Assembly: GCF_932526225.1 (NCBI RefSeq)
Contig: NC_064034.1
Span: 14,582,887-14,646,886, forward strand
DNA length: 64,000 nucleotides
Direction of reading: 5' to 3'
Source of the DNA: Nematostella vectensis
Lineage: Eukaryota; Cnidaria; Anthozoa; Actiniaria; Edwardsiidae
Positions within the stretch are counted from its first letter, which is position 1; every line of letters starts with the position of its first letter. Both the position numbers and the translations under genes were made by a program. Positions 8,416-18,492 of this stretch are shown here, in pieces. Under the pieces are notes generated by a model. It worked only from the letters and a program-made list of their open reading frames with translations, was not told the DNA's origin and searched no databases.

Positions 8416-9103
8416 CGACATAACAAGCATAGCAAACAGCGACGTTAGCAGCGGTGGCATATACCCCTCGCTTTCCAGCGTCTGCCCCCCGCAAACGCAC
8501 ACGACGCCTACCGCTCCGGCAAGCATCGGCGGCGACGTGCAAAGCTTTCGACTCCAGAAAATATGTGACACTCAGGCGGTCCTAGACAACGAGATAACGC
8601 ATCATCGACAGGTGCGGAAGAAGTATAAGAGCGCCTTTGCCGTTACCCATGCTGTGTCTGTGGCATCCGGCATCGCTGCAGGGGCGCTTTCCAGCGCCGG
8701 GGTGGGGGTCGCTTTGAGTGGGATAGGGGTTCTGATCGGCGGTCCGCTGGCAGGGGTCGCTGGGCTGGTCGGTGTCGTGGGCGCGGGGGTAGTCTCTAGG
8801 GGTCTTACAAGCAAGGTGGCCAAACACGAAGACACGATGGTTTTAGCGAAGAGTAAGAAAAACTCGATCAGCGAGCTGGTCTCTAAGGCTCTGCATGACG
8901 GGCATATCTCAGACGAGGAGTTTCGGCTAATACTTCAGGAACAAGAGAGATACTACGCGCTCAAGGCCGCTATCAGAGCTCGACACGGCCTCGCACCGCG
9001 TGATAAAAAAAGCAGGAAAGGGCCCTCCCTGGAGACACGCGAAAAGATGAAAAAGAGGCTGCGAGAAATTCGCGAGGAGTTCGGGAGCGAGGTGTTCGAG
9101 TAA
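8416..9103 (+). CDS. Membrane-helix plus EF-like helical protein, shared with the second viral element
   Basis: The frame is open from about 8,416; the first Met-like codon in it is a GTG at 8,537, but the upstream part (GGIYPSLSS, then Pro/Thr-rich) looks genuine, so the original start is probably mutated. After SFRLQKIC comes a coiled segment, then a long Gly/Ala/Val hydrophobic region that could cross the membrane as a hairpin (SGIAAGALSSAGVGVALSG; GVVGAGVVSRGL). A conserved soluble part follows: KHEDTMVLAKSKKNSISELV, DGHISDEEF. The C-terminus is basic. The gene at 17,193-17,820 shows the same order of segments with closely similar motifs, so this is a real gene family of these elements. 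Function unknown. Confidence 0.65.
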
Positions 9104-9440
9104 AACTCAGGTTTAAACGCCACGCCAGCGCGGCCGAAAAACGGCTCCGTAGGTTGGCGGCCCTCATCGTTTTCACGGCCCTAGCACACGTCCCCGACAC
9201 CATCGCTAATTACCCATCTGCGCGAAGTGGTCCCGACGTAGATTAAATTATTAATCTACGCGTCACAGAAAGTCCCTAGCCTGAAGTGGGGCTAGGAGGC
9301 CCGGAGGGGCGATTTGCGCCCCCCACTCGCTTCACTGAAAGCGGGGCTGGGAGGCCCGGAGGGGCGATTCGCGCCCCCCTACTAGTTCCAAACCCCCTAG
9401 TCCCCCCCATGGACACAGTACTTTACATGATATATAGTCA
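9104..9440. other. Right-hand edge of the first viral element: palindrome, GC-rich direct repeats
   Basis: After the last element gene, a minus-strand shadow ORF fills 8,973-9,203 but shows nothing recognisable. At 9,237-9,260 there is a perfect 10-bp inverted repeat around ATTA (arms CGTAGATTAA and TTAATCTACG). At about 9,281-9,380 two copies of a GC-rich unit of roughly 70 bases (containing GGCTAGGAGGCCCGGAGGGG or a close variant) lie in tandem. Base composition changes from GC-rich to AT-rich close to 9,415, which I take as the element boundary. Confidence 0.5.
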
Positions 9441-10106
9441 AAATACCCCTGAGTACGGGCCTGTAAAAGTGCTCATACAGCATGGTCCAGTCAAAGGCAT
9501 AAAAAACAGGATGAATAAGAAATGATTCCTATATTTATGATGTGTAGGTACGCAGTGTACACATGGGCATTTGGGAGAAGTGTAAAATACTCCTTTTTTG
9601 GTATGGAGTAAAGTATAGCAGTTCATTACCTTAATGGTGTGTGTAGACTTTACCCAACTTTTGGTTGGTGTAAAAGTAAATTCTGCTGTTGCAGAATGTA
9701 TGTATGCCTCAGTCGTTGTTGATCCTTCAGTATTACTAGGTTTAATGGATGTATATTCTTTAGATTTTGTTGTTGCTTGAGCTGCAGTGGTTGATTCAAA
9801 TTCTGCTGTTGATGCCTCATTTGTTGTAGATTCGTCAGTAGTACTAGGTTTAATGGTTGTATATTCTTTTGTTTTTGTGGTTGCTTGAGTTGCAGTGGTT
9901 GATTCTGTTGTAATTTTGGCAGTTATGGTTGATGTTTGTGGTCTATTAGTACTAGTTTTGGGTATTGTTATAGGTGTTTTGGGTGCTTTAGTGGTTTTTG
10001 GTGTCTCAGTAGTGGTAGGTGCTACTGTTGTTGATAAGAATATGTCATCTGTAACAAAAACAAATGCAGAGTAAATGAACACAAAAAATATAATGGGGTT
10101 AGGCAT
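9438..10106 (-). CDS. Thr-rich mucin-like secreted protein exon (host), tentative
   Basis: The frame begins with a good signal peptide (MPNPIIFFVFIYSAFVFV) and continues with a Thr/Lys/Pro-rich region of about 130 residues built of imperfect repeats (TTESTTATQATTK; STTAAQATTKSKEYT). Such sequence is typical of O-glycosylated extracellular stalks or mucins. The last 60 residues, after SWVKST, lose this bias and probably run into an intron, so the true end of the exon is not known. It lies just outside the GC-rich viral element. I cannot name a family. Exon-like pieces upstream on the same strand (about 10,200-10,265 and 10,525-10,760) may or may not belong to the same gene. Confidence 0.4.
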   Translation of the reverse strand: MPNPIIFFVFIYSAFVFVTDDIFLSTTVAPTTTETPKTTKAPKTPITIPKTSTNRPQTSTITAKITTESTTATQATTKTKEYTTIKPSTTDESTTNEASTAEFESTTAAQATTKSKEYTSIKPSNTEGSTTTEAYIHSATAEFTFTPTKSWVKSTHTIKVMNCYTLLHTKKGVFYTSPKCPCVHCVPTHHKYRNHFLFILFFMPLTGPCCMSTFTGPYSGVF

Positions 10107-10204
10107 TTGTGTTTCTACTAGGGTATTTTTATAACTGGAAAAAATTTTACATGATAGAGTTCCTTTAATCTATAAAACAATACAACTTGCTAGGGTCTTG
10201 TCGT

Positions 10205-10760
10205 TTGTTCCATTGCAGCGAATTGGCACCCTCACAATCCTCCCATTGTAGGACTGACTCGGCTGCCACTACAAAAAAAAAGCAGAATTAAAAAAAACAT
10301 ACTACAGTAGTATTTCAAATATTGTGGTAATTGCCAATGATTTGGGACTGGGTACTAGTTGTTGTTGTGTAGTTTAAGAGTCCTCGGCGTGTTCTGTGTT
10401 TGAGTGTAAAAACAGAGGAATTAAAGTGTCAATCATTTAATAAGTCAGTTATTTGCCTGGAAGTAGTTTGTTACAATAAAAAAAGTTTTAAACTATAAAA
10501 GTTATAAGTTATAAACTATTTGCATACCGTCAACAAATTGGTCCAATAGTTCGGTGAGTAGAACCCAAACAGGGTTCTTTCTCTGACTTGACTCCACACC
10601 CCTTTGTCCCAGTACCGTTTATGTCACATCTTTGGTATTGAGAAACTTGATAAACTGGTGGCGCTTTGATGGGCTCTTTGTGAGACGATAATAAATCAAC
10701 CACAGGGAGTTTACTTTTAAGGGAACATTCAGCCTTAACTGTATTGTGCAGCCTGTCAGG
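10205..10760 (-). other. Two possible Cys-containing exons of an extracellular host protein
   Basis: On the minus strand, a strong pyrimidine tract and AG near 10,762 precede an open stretch down to about 10,540. It contains Cys residues spaced as in secreted domains (KAECSLK, QYQRCDING, KGCGV, KEPCLG). It meets a stop just before a GTATGC donor-like site at about 10,525. A second piece around 10,205-10,265, after a TTTTTTGTAG acceptor, reads as RIVRVPIRCNGTND. Exon calls rest on splice-like sites and coding feel only; no family is recognised. Confidence 0.3.
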
Positions 10761-10799
10761 GAAAAACAATGTTATTGTCAATGAGAGTGGAACCCTCTA

Positions 10800-11277
10800 A
10801 GCTCTCTCAAGTTTGCAGGGATTTCAAGCTATCCAAGCAGAAATGACTCAAGAGAAATAAATTCTTAGAAAATGTAAAAGTTATTTAGTTCCACTGTGCA
10901 CCCTGCTTTGGACTTGCTGAAGGCTAGCAGCTTGTTTTTGTATCTTAAAGTTATTAGCCTCATTTCCATGGAGGAATATTGCATAAGCATTATGGGCAGG
11001 CATGAACAAGCTCAGTTTTGCCAAGGAAAGGGGTAGCAAGGATCTCCAAATTTCGAAAGTATCGCAGAAATTTCACAGCAAAGTCTCGGAATCTCGACGT
11101 TTTTTTTTACGCGTCTCGCTTTTTCAAAAATTTTCGAGGTCTGGGAGCTTCGATTTTTTCCACGGTCTGGGAGTTGATCTGTTTCATATTGTTACCATGC
11201 TACAGATTTCCAGGTTTTCTTTTTTCGTAGTGTAGCAAAAATGTATTGTAACTCTACTTATTCTTTTTTCAACTGAT
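10800..11277. other. AT-rich stretch without recognisable gene
   Basis: Two overlapping short frames near 11,002-11,235 share no coding features and are Ser/Phe-rich because of T-runs. I see no RNA gene, repeat unit or promoter that I can support here. Confidence 0.5.
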
Positions 11278-11314
11278 AGTAGTATAGTAGTTGGCGGTTC
11301 CAACGCATTTTCGG
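11278..11314. repeat. Possible terminal inverted repeat, left copy
   Basis: The 34 bases starting AGTAGTATAGTAGTTGGCGG match, with about seven differences, the reverse complement of the right arm at 19,152-19,185. If real, these ends would enclose about 7.9 kb containing the second viral fragment. No target-site duplication is visible beside either copy (flanks ACTGAT and AATAAC). Confidence 0.4.
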
Positions 11315-11450
11315 TAGAACAAAGCCAACTTCTCTACTACTCTCCCGTCGAATGGAATGGAATCCACTATGTGGAAACTGTTGATGGAATTCATTTTATG
11401 CCGGGAATCAAAGTACTAATTAACAAACTATGAACTTGTAATGAATATCT

Positions 11451-12082
11451 AACACAAGGTAGCGTAGAATGCGAGCAGTGCAAACACGATATAAAGTGAC
11501 ACAGGGCTGATTGTTTTGGATAATTGTGGCTTTAATTTCTAATCACTTAATTAATAAATGTATACAATTTTTTTTCAGAGATCACACCAATTGAAATTAA
11601 AACCGAGAAATGGTGGGGCGAATTTACGCCACACCTTAACAACAACATAGTTAAATTGAAAAGCAGACTAGACAAAGAAGGTGATGCGGACGGCGGTGGG
11701 TGGTCAAAAGGTTTTTCTATCACTGCGCTTAACACGAGCAAAGAGGTCAGTTTGCGTGCAGAGAAGTGTTTATATACCCTGTCAACGACAGGGCCATCAA
11801 CATACCTTTTACCGCCAGGATCAATCACCCTTGTCATAAGGCCGCCATCAGATAAACCTCTTATGATATTCTTCGCGTCCCGGCATAAAACCCATTATCT
11901 TTTTTGAGGTAATGTGGAATTTATTTAACACAAGGGAGCGTAGCGTGCGAGCAGTGTAAACACGATATAAAGTGACACAGGGCTGATTGTTTTGGATAAT
12001 TGTGGCTTAAAAGTATACAATTTTTTTCAGAGATCACACCAATTGAAATTAAAACAGAGAAATGGTGGGGCGAATTTACGCC
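11451..12082. repeat. Two direct copies of a noncoding repeat (about 160-180 bases)
   Basis: The block from AACACAAGG at 11,451 to GGGGCGAATTTACGCC at 11,630 returns at 11,927-12,082, with the second copy lacking an AT-rich piece near 11,530-11,565. The copies differ by only a few bases where aligned by eye. They lie between the possible left terminal repeat and the DIRS-type element. ORFs in this interval are antisense shadows. Confidence 0.75.
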
Positions 12083-12319
12083 AGCAGCCACACCATGTGG
12101 CAAGCCCCACCACTGCTGCAAGCACGCTAGGCAGGACAAGTTCAAATTAAACAGAAGTTGGTTAAGCAATAAATCCCTGAATATGTCAGGCAATAGTAGG
12201 AATGCAGAGCAGCCTCTTGTCTGGCATACATCCCTGCCGTTAGAAAGCAATGAGTAATCGTTTTGGTAGACTATAGTGCAGAGCAGCCGCTTGTCTGACA
12301 TACACTTTACAATAGTAGC

Positions 12320-12937
12320 CTAGTGAGACAGACCCGAACTGATAGACGTAGGGCGAATACAGATCTTAAATGCGTCGGAACGCCAGCGACCAAGACTCCG
12401 AATTTGTGTATCGGTCATACCTTTTTCAGCTGCCCATGTTGCGGCTCCGATTCTAAAGCTATGGGATTTATACCTAGAACAGTCCAGACCACAAAAAACA
12501 AGAGCACGCTTCAATTCTCGCGTGAATGAATCGGTCCGTACGGCAGACCCAGCTACGTTGCAAAATAGAGGGCCGGGCCGATCGCCTTGTAAACGGAAGA
12601 ATTTAAGCAGAAAATCTACCGGACAAAAGAGCGGAACATCCCCTTTTTGAATAATTACGGGAAATGGTCTACGCTCGGTGTTATGTTTGTAATCGGTTAT
12701 GACCAGCTTGACAGCCTGAATATCCTTAGCATTTTTAAGAAAGGTGACCGATTGGTAACGTAGTATAGCGGATTCCCGATTCGGGGCCTTGATCGATAGC
12801 TCACCCACGCGAAAGAAACCATAAAAAGCGGTCAAAAACATTGTCTGAAACATCACCCGGAAATAAGGTGAGGAAATGGTATGGCCGAGCGCTTGGACCA
12901 AACGATGCAGCACATCTCGCGTAATTGGGAAACGCAC
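12320..12937 (-). pseudogene. DIRS-type tyrosine recombinase
   Basis: The protein has the tyrosine recombinase catalytic arrangement: an R in FFRVGELS, then K-containing strands, and HSFRIGAATWAAEKG followed by LGRWRSDAF, which are the H-x-x-R and H/W boxes of DIRS1/Ngaro recombinases. The final nucleophilic Tyr position reads Cys-Ile-Arg (FKICIR), so the nucleophile seems lost. The frame stays open upstream toward about 13,020 without a Met. It lies downstream of the reverse transcriptase on the same strand, the normal DIRS order. The recombinase would integrate a circular cDNA intermediate; this copy is probably dead. Confidence 0.75.
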
Positions 12938-13237
12938 ATCAGGCCGAGAGCAGAGCCTTCTGTGGGCCGAAATTATCTTATTGACTAAGAATGTTTTAGT
13001 AGGATCATTGGCGAGTTTGTGAACTTAACTTAAACACGACATATAGGTAGAGATAGTAGAGGGAGCAAATTGTTGCGCTGATAAATATGCCACAAAAAGT
13101 GCTATATTACTCACGCTGATCGGTAGCGATAAGAAAGATGTATTACAAAAAAAGGCGTGAAAATTCCAAATATTTCTGCCATGCCCGCTGATAGGTTTTT
13201 CTAGAAGCCATTGTCAAAGCGGCTGTCAACAAAGCGC

Positions 13238-14517
13238 TCAAACGAGACTCCAACTCTCTGGCAGAAATTGACGGGGGATTTCCGTGGCTAGAAGGTCCGC
13301 CTCGGGTAAAATCTCGCGGAACTTCTCGACCTGTAAGCGCGATAATAGGTCACTTTTTGTGTTAAGAATTCCAGCAATATGCTTTGAGCGAAACAAAATA
13401 TTGTGCTTCAAGCAGGTTAGGACCAGGTGACGAACCAATACCATAACCTTCGGCTCGCGGGAGGTTTGCTTATTTAGGATTTCTACTACAGCCTGGTTAT
13501 CAGAAAAGAAAACAACGCAGCGGTTCCGCATCGCAGACCCACAAATCTCGACAGCAAGAACAATAGGGAATAATTCCCAAAATGTAATGTTAAAAGTTCT
13601 CCAGCTAACAGGCCATTCGCCAAAGAACCAGTGTTTACCAAAAAAAACCCCGCATAGCCAAGCGACCCGGTAGCATCCGTATGTAATTTTAGAGTGCGAG
13701 ACGTAAGCCATCTTGAGGACAGAAAGAACGAGCTCCCGTTAAAGTCTCGCAAAAAGGTTAACCAAACGAGCATATCCTCTTTGCAGCCTTTAGTCAAACA
13801 TATATGATGATAAGGTTTACGCACTCCAATAGTTAAATCATATAACCTTCTTAGAAAACTACGTGCTGGCACAATCATGCAATTCCAAAAACTCGATAAA
13901 CCAATTAACGATTGCAACTCCTGTAATCTGACGCGGTTTATACTAAGGAAATTGGTCAGTCCTTCAATGCATCGCGCCAGTTTATCTGGGGGTAAACGCG
14001 CTTCCATCCGGACCGTGTCAAGCGTGATACCCGCAAACTGGAGTTCAGTGACAGGGCCCAAAGTTTTTTCGCCAGCGATAGGCACCCCTATCGCCGTACA
14101 AAGAGTGAGAAACTTATCAAGATCGTTTTGACACTTGGCCTTGGTAGGCGCCAAAAACAAAAAATCGTCTAAGATATGCAATACACCGGATGCTTGTAGC
14201 TTTTCACTAGATATCCATTCCAATGACGTCGAGAAAGTCTCAAACAATTTACAAGACAAGCGGAGGCCCATAGGTAGCGTTCAATCGAAATAAAACTTGC
14301 CGTGCCACTTCATGACTAATAAATGAAAATCCTCCGGGTTTATGGGGACTATTCGAAATGCAGATTTAATGTCGGTTTTTGCAAGAAAAACCCCCGGTCC
14401 CATGGACAATATTATTTTAACTGCATCGTCGATACGGGCGTATCGAACGGAAGCCAATTCCTTAGGAATGCCGTCATTCACAGATAGTCCTGCGGGACGA
14501 GCGTGAAGTTGGTTCCT
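13238..14517 (-). pseudogene. DIRS-type reverse transcriptase/RNase H, truncated
   Basis: Reading from about 14,517 down, HARPAGLSVNDGIPKEL and KTDIKSAFRIVPI are the fingers and palm of a reverse transcriptase. A stop at 14,281 precedes MGLRLSC, where the family has PMGLRLSC-type sequence, then VLHILDDFLFLAP carries the catalytic DD. RNase H follows with LKLHTDATGSLGYAGFF and, in another frame (13,238-13,711), VFFSDNQAVVEILNKQ and SKHIAGILNTKSDLLSRL. At least two frame breaks are present. The 5' end is cut at 14,517, next to an unrelated GAATAAGGAA-rich repeat, so gag and one terminal repeat are missing. Confidence 0.75.
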
Positions 14518-15450
14518 TATTCGCAGTTCCTTTTTCGTCTGTTTCCTTATTCGCTCAGTTCCTTATTCAAATCTGGTGGGGGGGGGGGGGGGGGGTACTT
14601 GCATGATACCTTTTAATTCGAGTTGAAACAGTTTTTAGGCATAAAAGTTTATTCAGAACAAGTCTAACAGCATTTTCGTCAGATAATTCTGGTTGCTTTA
14701 ACGTGCTCTGCTGCTAAGCGGAGCTGTGAACATGAGACTCTATCTGCTACAAAAGGTCAAATTACGCAATGCGTGCAATCGCTTTCACAAATGAATCTAG
14801 CAAAAGAGAGGACATCTACCTCTCATCTAATAAATGTATTTGTATATTGAGCTTTCCTTCCAAACGCATTAATATATTTAGAGGAGAATTATTCACGCTT
14901 TACTTGACTACGTACGCATGTAGAAGGAATTTGGCCTTGCTATCGAAACCACAATTTGACAGATAGTGCTTGTTGTCAATTAACACATTGGTTACCAGAT
15001 AAGGCTCTGACAAAACAAATAGATTAGTGCAGTGACACGAATAGGGAACTGTTTCTTTTTCAAGTTAGTTTTCGCGAATAAGGAAAAGGAATCTCCCAAC
15101 GTCCGATTTCGTTTTACGACTTATCCGAATAAGGAATAAAATATGAAGAGGATTGTCAGTGTTTGCTCATCATTTCTCAATAAAGAAAATGAAATTTCAT
15201 AGCGCCCGATTTCCCTTACACGACTCCTTTCGAAAGAGTTCTCGAAAAACGAAATGGTATTTCATAACGCCCGATCTCGTTTTATCTACTTATCCGAATA
15301 AGGAATAGACTAAAAAGAGGGTCGTTTGTGTTTTATAAACATTCCTCGAATTAGAAAATGGTATTTCATAACGCCTGATTTCGTTTAACAGTCTAACCGA
15401 ATGGATTGTGGTGTATTTCCAACTAAGCACCGACAATTATGGGTCGTTCA
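14518..15450. repeat. GAATAAGGAA-type repeat region with poly-G run
   Basis: The stretch starts with three copies of TTCCTTATTC (one GTTCCTTTTTC variant), then a G homopolymer at 14,577-14,595. From about 15,090 to 15,410 a unit with TTTCATAACGCCCGAT and TTATCCGAATAAGGAA recurs three to four times. No coding sequence is visible. The 14,769-14,966 ORF has no family features. Confidence 0.6.
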
Positions 15451-15452
15451 CC

Positions 15453-16227
15453 ATGGTACAGTTCCTAAACATTAAAAACATACCCTTCGCTACAAAAATT
15501 GGTAAATTCGAACCAACTGATACCGGCTACAACTTCACACAGATACTATCAAACGTGACAATTAAACTACGAATTATTTAGTGAACTGAGTAGTTCACTT
15601 GTAAACAAGGCTTGCAAGGCCCTAAGGGCGAGCGAGGGCTGCCAGGAGCCCTAGGTGTGAGGGGAGACATGGGTGACGACAGTTGGCTGAGGTCCCAAAG
15701 CTCTAAGACCAGCATGACGGCGCTAAAAACAGGCGTGGGGCGTGGGGAATGGGGAGCTACTGACTTACAACCCAACCGATCCGACTTTTGGGACGCTCTT
15801 CTTCGTCGATACACCACTCAAGGCTCCTCTGGGGTATGGTACGACTATAGACACTCTTTTTATGGGGGTGTCGCTCAAGACTACAAACCCAATAATCTAC
15901 AGCCCGACCGAGAAAATAGCCTTCGAGCTTGAGGCAGTAGGGAAAGACGTAATATTCAACATAGTAGAAAACACAGTTGGCAGTGCCAACGTCAGAGTGA
16001 CTGAAGTGTCCAGTTACCACGCTAGTCTACAGGGGCAAAAGGGTGATAAGGGCGATAAAGGTGACAAAGGAGACCAGGGCGCACAGGAAGTAAAAGTTAA
16101 TCCACTAACATACGATAATCTAACACCCCAACAAATCAACGCCCTCAGACCTGGACAAAGATCATATATCACACAACGCATTGTGGTTTCTAAACAACCA
16201 AAGCCTTTGGAGCTCGACATCAAGTAA
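15453..16227 (+). pseudogene. Collagen-like fibre protein of the second viral element, broken
   Basis: An N-terminal piece starts MVQFLNIKNIPFATKIG at 15,453 and meets a stop at 15,578. Within 15,600-15,680 another frame encodes about nine Gly-X-Y triplets (GPKGERGLPG, GVRGDMG). From 15,742 a third frame gives a strand-rich globular segment (TYNPTDPTFGTLFFV, SPTEKIAFELEAVG) and a second collagen-like run, GQKGDKGDKGDKGDQG, at about 16,030-16,080. The pieces follow each other on one strand and make most sense as a trimeric fibre or spike: anchor, triple helix, knob, triple helix. Collagen-like fibres are known in several dsDNA viruses and phages. A 20-base palindrome at 15,580-15,599 sits exactly at the first break. 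Confidence 0.55.
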
Positions 16228-17189
16228 CATGAAAATAATAAGAGGAGCCTATATATCAAAAGGGCTGTACCCTAAACACCAGGGTTTCTACATAGTAGAC
16301 GAAATCTCTACCTATCGATAACACTACCGGACTGACAGCATCTAGAGGCTACTCGAACCGACTGCATAGACCCAAATGTGATGCTTACGATGGGTACCAT
16401 CAACATCCAAACTGCTGGGTGGGGCTTCCGTGGGGATAGCATTAAAAGAGGCGCCATAGATGGGAAGCCAGGCTTCCGGTTCACTGAGGCTGTAATCGAC
16501 ACAGGTAACTTCATAGGTTTTATCACTTTCACCGTCTCACATAACTCACCAAGCACCCAAAGGTTCCAGGTGTATGCCTTCGGTATCGAAACGGCGGCGA
16601 ACTATCAAGTGAGTGAGTCGGTCGCCGATGATATAGGAAATAGTGCCTGCATAGCTTCATACAGAGCAAAACACATACACCAAGGCCAAATATTACTCGG
16701 CAATGATGGTTGGAGAGAGGTAACTGGCTTTTACATCAGCCTAGGAATGAAGAACAGCCAAAACATAATCAAACTAACCGCGAATTTAGTCCTATACTGC
16801 ACGGAGATAATCGGTGTGTCCACCGACCCGAGGTTCTACTTCGCTTGGAAGCGGAGCTTTGGGGGCCTCTTTTATCAATTCATCGGGCAGAACATTGTAG
16901 CGTCTAGTAACAAAGTAGGCGCCTCTTGGGGTGTGATCATGCCGAAAAACCACCTACACACGAGCACTAATGTAGTATTTGATAACCCTCAGACACTTTC
17001 AGCTGTGAGGTACATACTTTTCGTATGGGGTGCTAATGGAACCGTCCCACACTTTACACCGAGACAGGTGCTAACCCAGCGCTTTTCACCAGCAACGTAA
17101 TGTGTGAGGAGCTATCCGGCGATGTCGAATACATGTACGATAGCACAAAACAGGAAACGTACATTGAAATTATCTAACTGTGTAGTATA
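16228..17189 (+). pseudogene. Probable distal fibre/knob-like protein
   Basis: The main frame 16,378-17,100 is strand-rich with little helix (TINIQTAGWGFRGDS, NFIGFITFTVSHNS, NLVLYCTEIIG, RYILFVWGANG), consistent with a beta-sandwich knob or virion surface protein. A second frame from 17,101 carries a short acidic end (EELSGDVEYMYDS) that may be its true C-terminus after a frameshift. It follows the collagen-like region on the same strand and precedes the gene shared with the first element. I recognise no family. The call is by position and fold feel only. Confidence 0.4.
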
Positions 17190-17192
17190 CAT

Positions 17193-17820
17193 ATGGACAA
17201 TATGTACGAAGCAAGACCGCATGAGAGAGGTGGCCAGATTCACACAACCATCCCAACCGAAGAAGATAATGGTAAGAGTTTCAGACTACAACAAATTTGC
17301 TCTATTAAGAACTCTATTAGCGCGAACATCGAACACCACCAAAGAGTTAAGAAAAAGCACGCGAAGTCCCGGTCGATTAAATAAAATAGCTACCGGGTCA
17401 GATTTCCTCTCAGTAGCCCTATCGGCTGGGGCATTGGGGACTGGGTTTGGGATCCCTGTGGTTGTACCTTTAGGAGTTCTGTCAGGTGTTAGTGCTATTG
17501 TTTCAACAGTGACGGCATCAGTCTCTAAGAGACTATCGAAAAATCTACAGAAACACGCAGATATCGTGATGCTAGCTAAATCTAAATCGAGTTCAATCGA
17601 TAACCTTATTAGCAAAGCATTGACCGACAACCAAATATCCTCAGACGAATTCAATCTCATTATCAAAGAGGCTGAAAAATATAATGAAATGAGAGAGTCG
17701 ATACGGGAAAAGGTATATAAACACTCACCTCAGTTGAGAGGGAAAAAAAGCAAGGACCATATCCAAGAACAGATAGAAATGCTAGAAATGAGAGACAAAC
17801 TAAACAAAACGTTAGCATAA
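17193..17820 (+). pseudogene. Homologue of the 8,416-9,103 membrane protein, one frameshift
   Basis: The first frame starts MDNMYEARPHERGG and contains SFRLQQICSIKNS and EHHQRVKKKHAK, matching SFRLQKICDTQAV and THHRQVRKKYK of the earlier gene. It ends near 17,380, where a second frame takes over with a Gly/Val hydrophobic region (SVALSAGALGTGFGIPVVV) and KHADIVMLAKSKSSSIDNLI, DNQISSDEF, again parallel to the first gene. The protein is Asn/Lys-rich where the first is Gly/Arg-rich, following base composition. This pair shows the two viral regions are distant members of one element lineage. Function unknown; probably membrane-associated in the virion or infected cell. Confidence 0.7.
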
Positions 17821-17871
17821 GGTTCTATTATAATAAGACCCTAAGCATATACCAGAAGCATATACATATCT

Positions 17872-18468
17872 CTAGAGAAAGATGGTGATCACCGTCTCCA
17901 CACGTCTAGTTATAAACTCACTACCATGAATGTACGTCCATCCTAGATGATCACAAACCTGCTTCCACAACTTCTTATAATATCTCTGTGTCCTAGGACT
18001 GATATATTTTATGCATTGTCTCATACTCTGCTTCTCATATTTCAATTGAAACAATTTGTAGAGAACGAACTTCATCTGAATATATCGTTTTCTAGTAAAT
18101 AATTTATTCATACCCGTCTCAACTTGCTCGAACCTCCTGAGTAGGTCATGCTTATTCCCTTCTAAGTCAAAATCAAACAACACATTTTCTAAATAATACT
18201 TCCGATGGTACAATGACTTTCTACGTATCCTGTACATATTCTCGTAAAAATCAAACCACTCGACGGCATAGTCGTATCCATGGTGAACACAACAATTTTT
18301 TCATACATTAGCTCCATTGTCATTTACCATATCCTGCCTACCACAAAATGTCTCGAACCTTGCCGAATCTCCCTTAGTCACGTACTCCGCTATCCTTAGA
18401 TCACAAAATGGAAAATCGTAATATCCCTCTTCCACTAATGCCATATGGATCCCTTTATCACAAACCAT
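17872..18468 (-). pseudogene. VLTF3-like late transcription factor, one nonsense codon
   Basis: The C-terminal half, from about 18,237, has the Arg/Tyr-rich helices and the motif FVLYKLFQLK, followed about 30 residues later by LWKQVCDHLGW, the pattern I know from the C-terminus of poxvirus late transcription factor 3-like proteins of large DNA viruses. A TGA at 18,301-18,303 separates it from an N-terminal part in the same frame with CDKG and FCDL, resembling an eroded zinc ribbon with two missing Cys. Such factors direct late-gene transcription. It is transcribed opposite to the fibre genes and overlaps nothing. Assignment is from motif memory and needs a profile search. Confidence 0.6.
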
Positions 18469-18492
18469 TCTATATGCTAATACAAGAGACTA

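Noticed and set aside
1..9260. Bacterial contamination explaining the GC-rich block
   Set aside because: Integrase plus double-jelly-roll capsid plus A32-type ATPase are eukaryotic virus features, and a homologue of one gene lies in the AT-rich region at 17,193.
1776..18303. Alternative genetic code explaining the in-frame TAG, TAA and TGA codons
   Set aside because: All three stops occur, at non-conserved positions, alongside ordinary frameshifts and deletions; decay explains them more simply.
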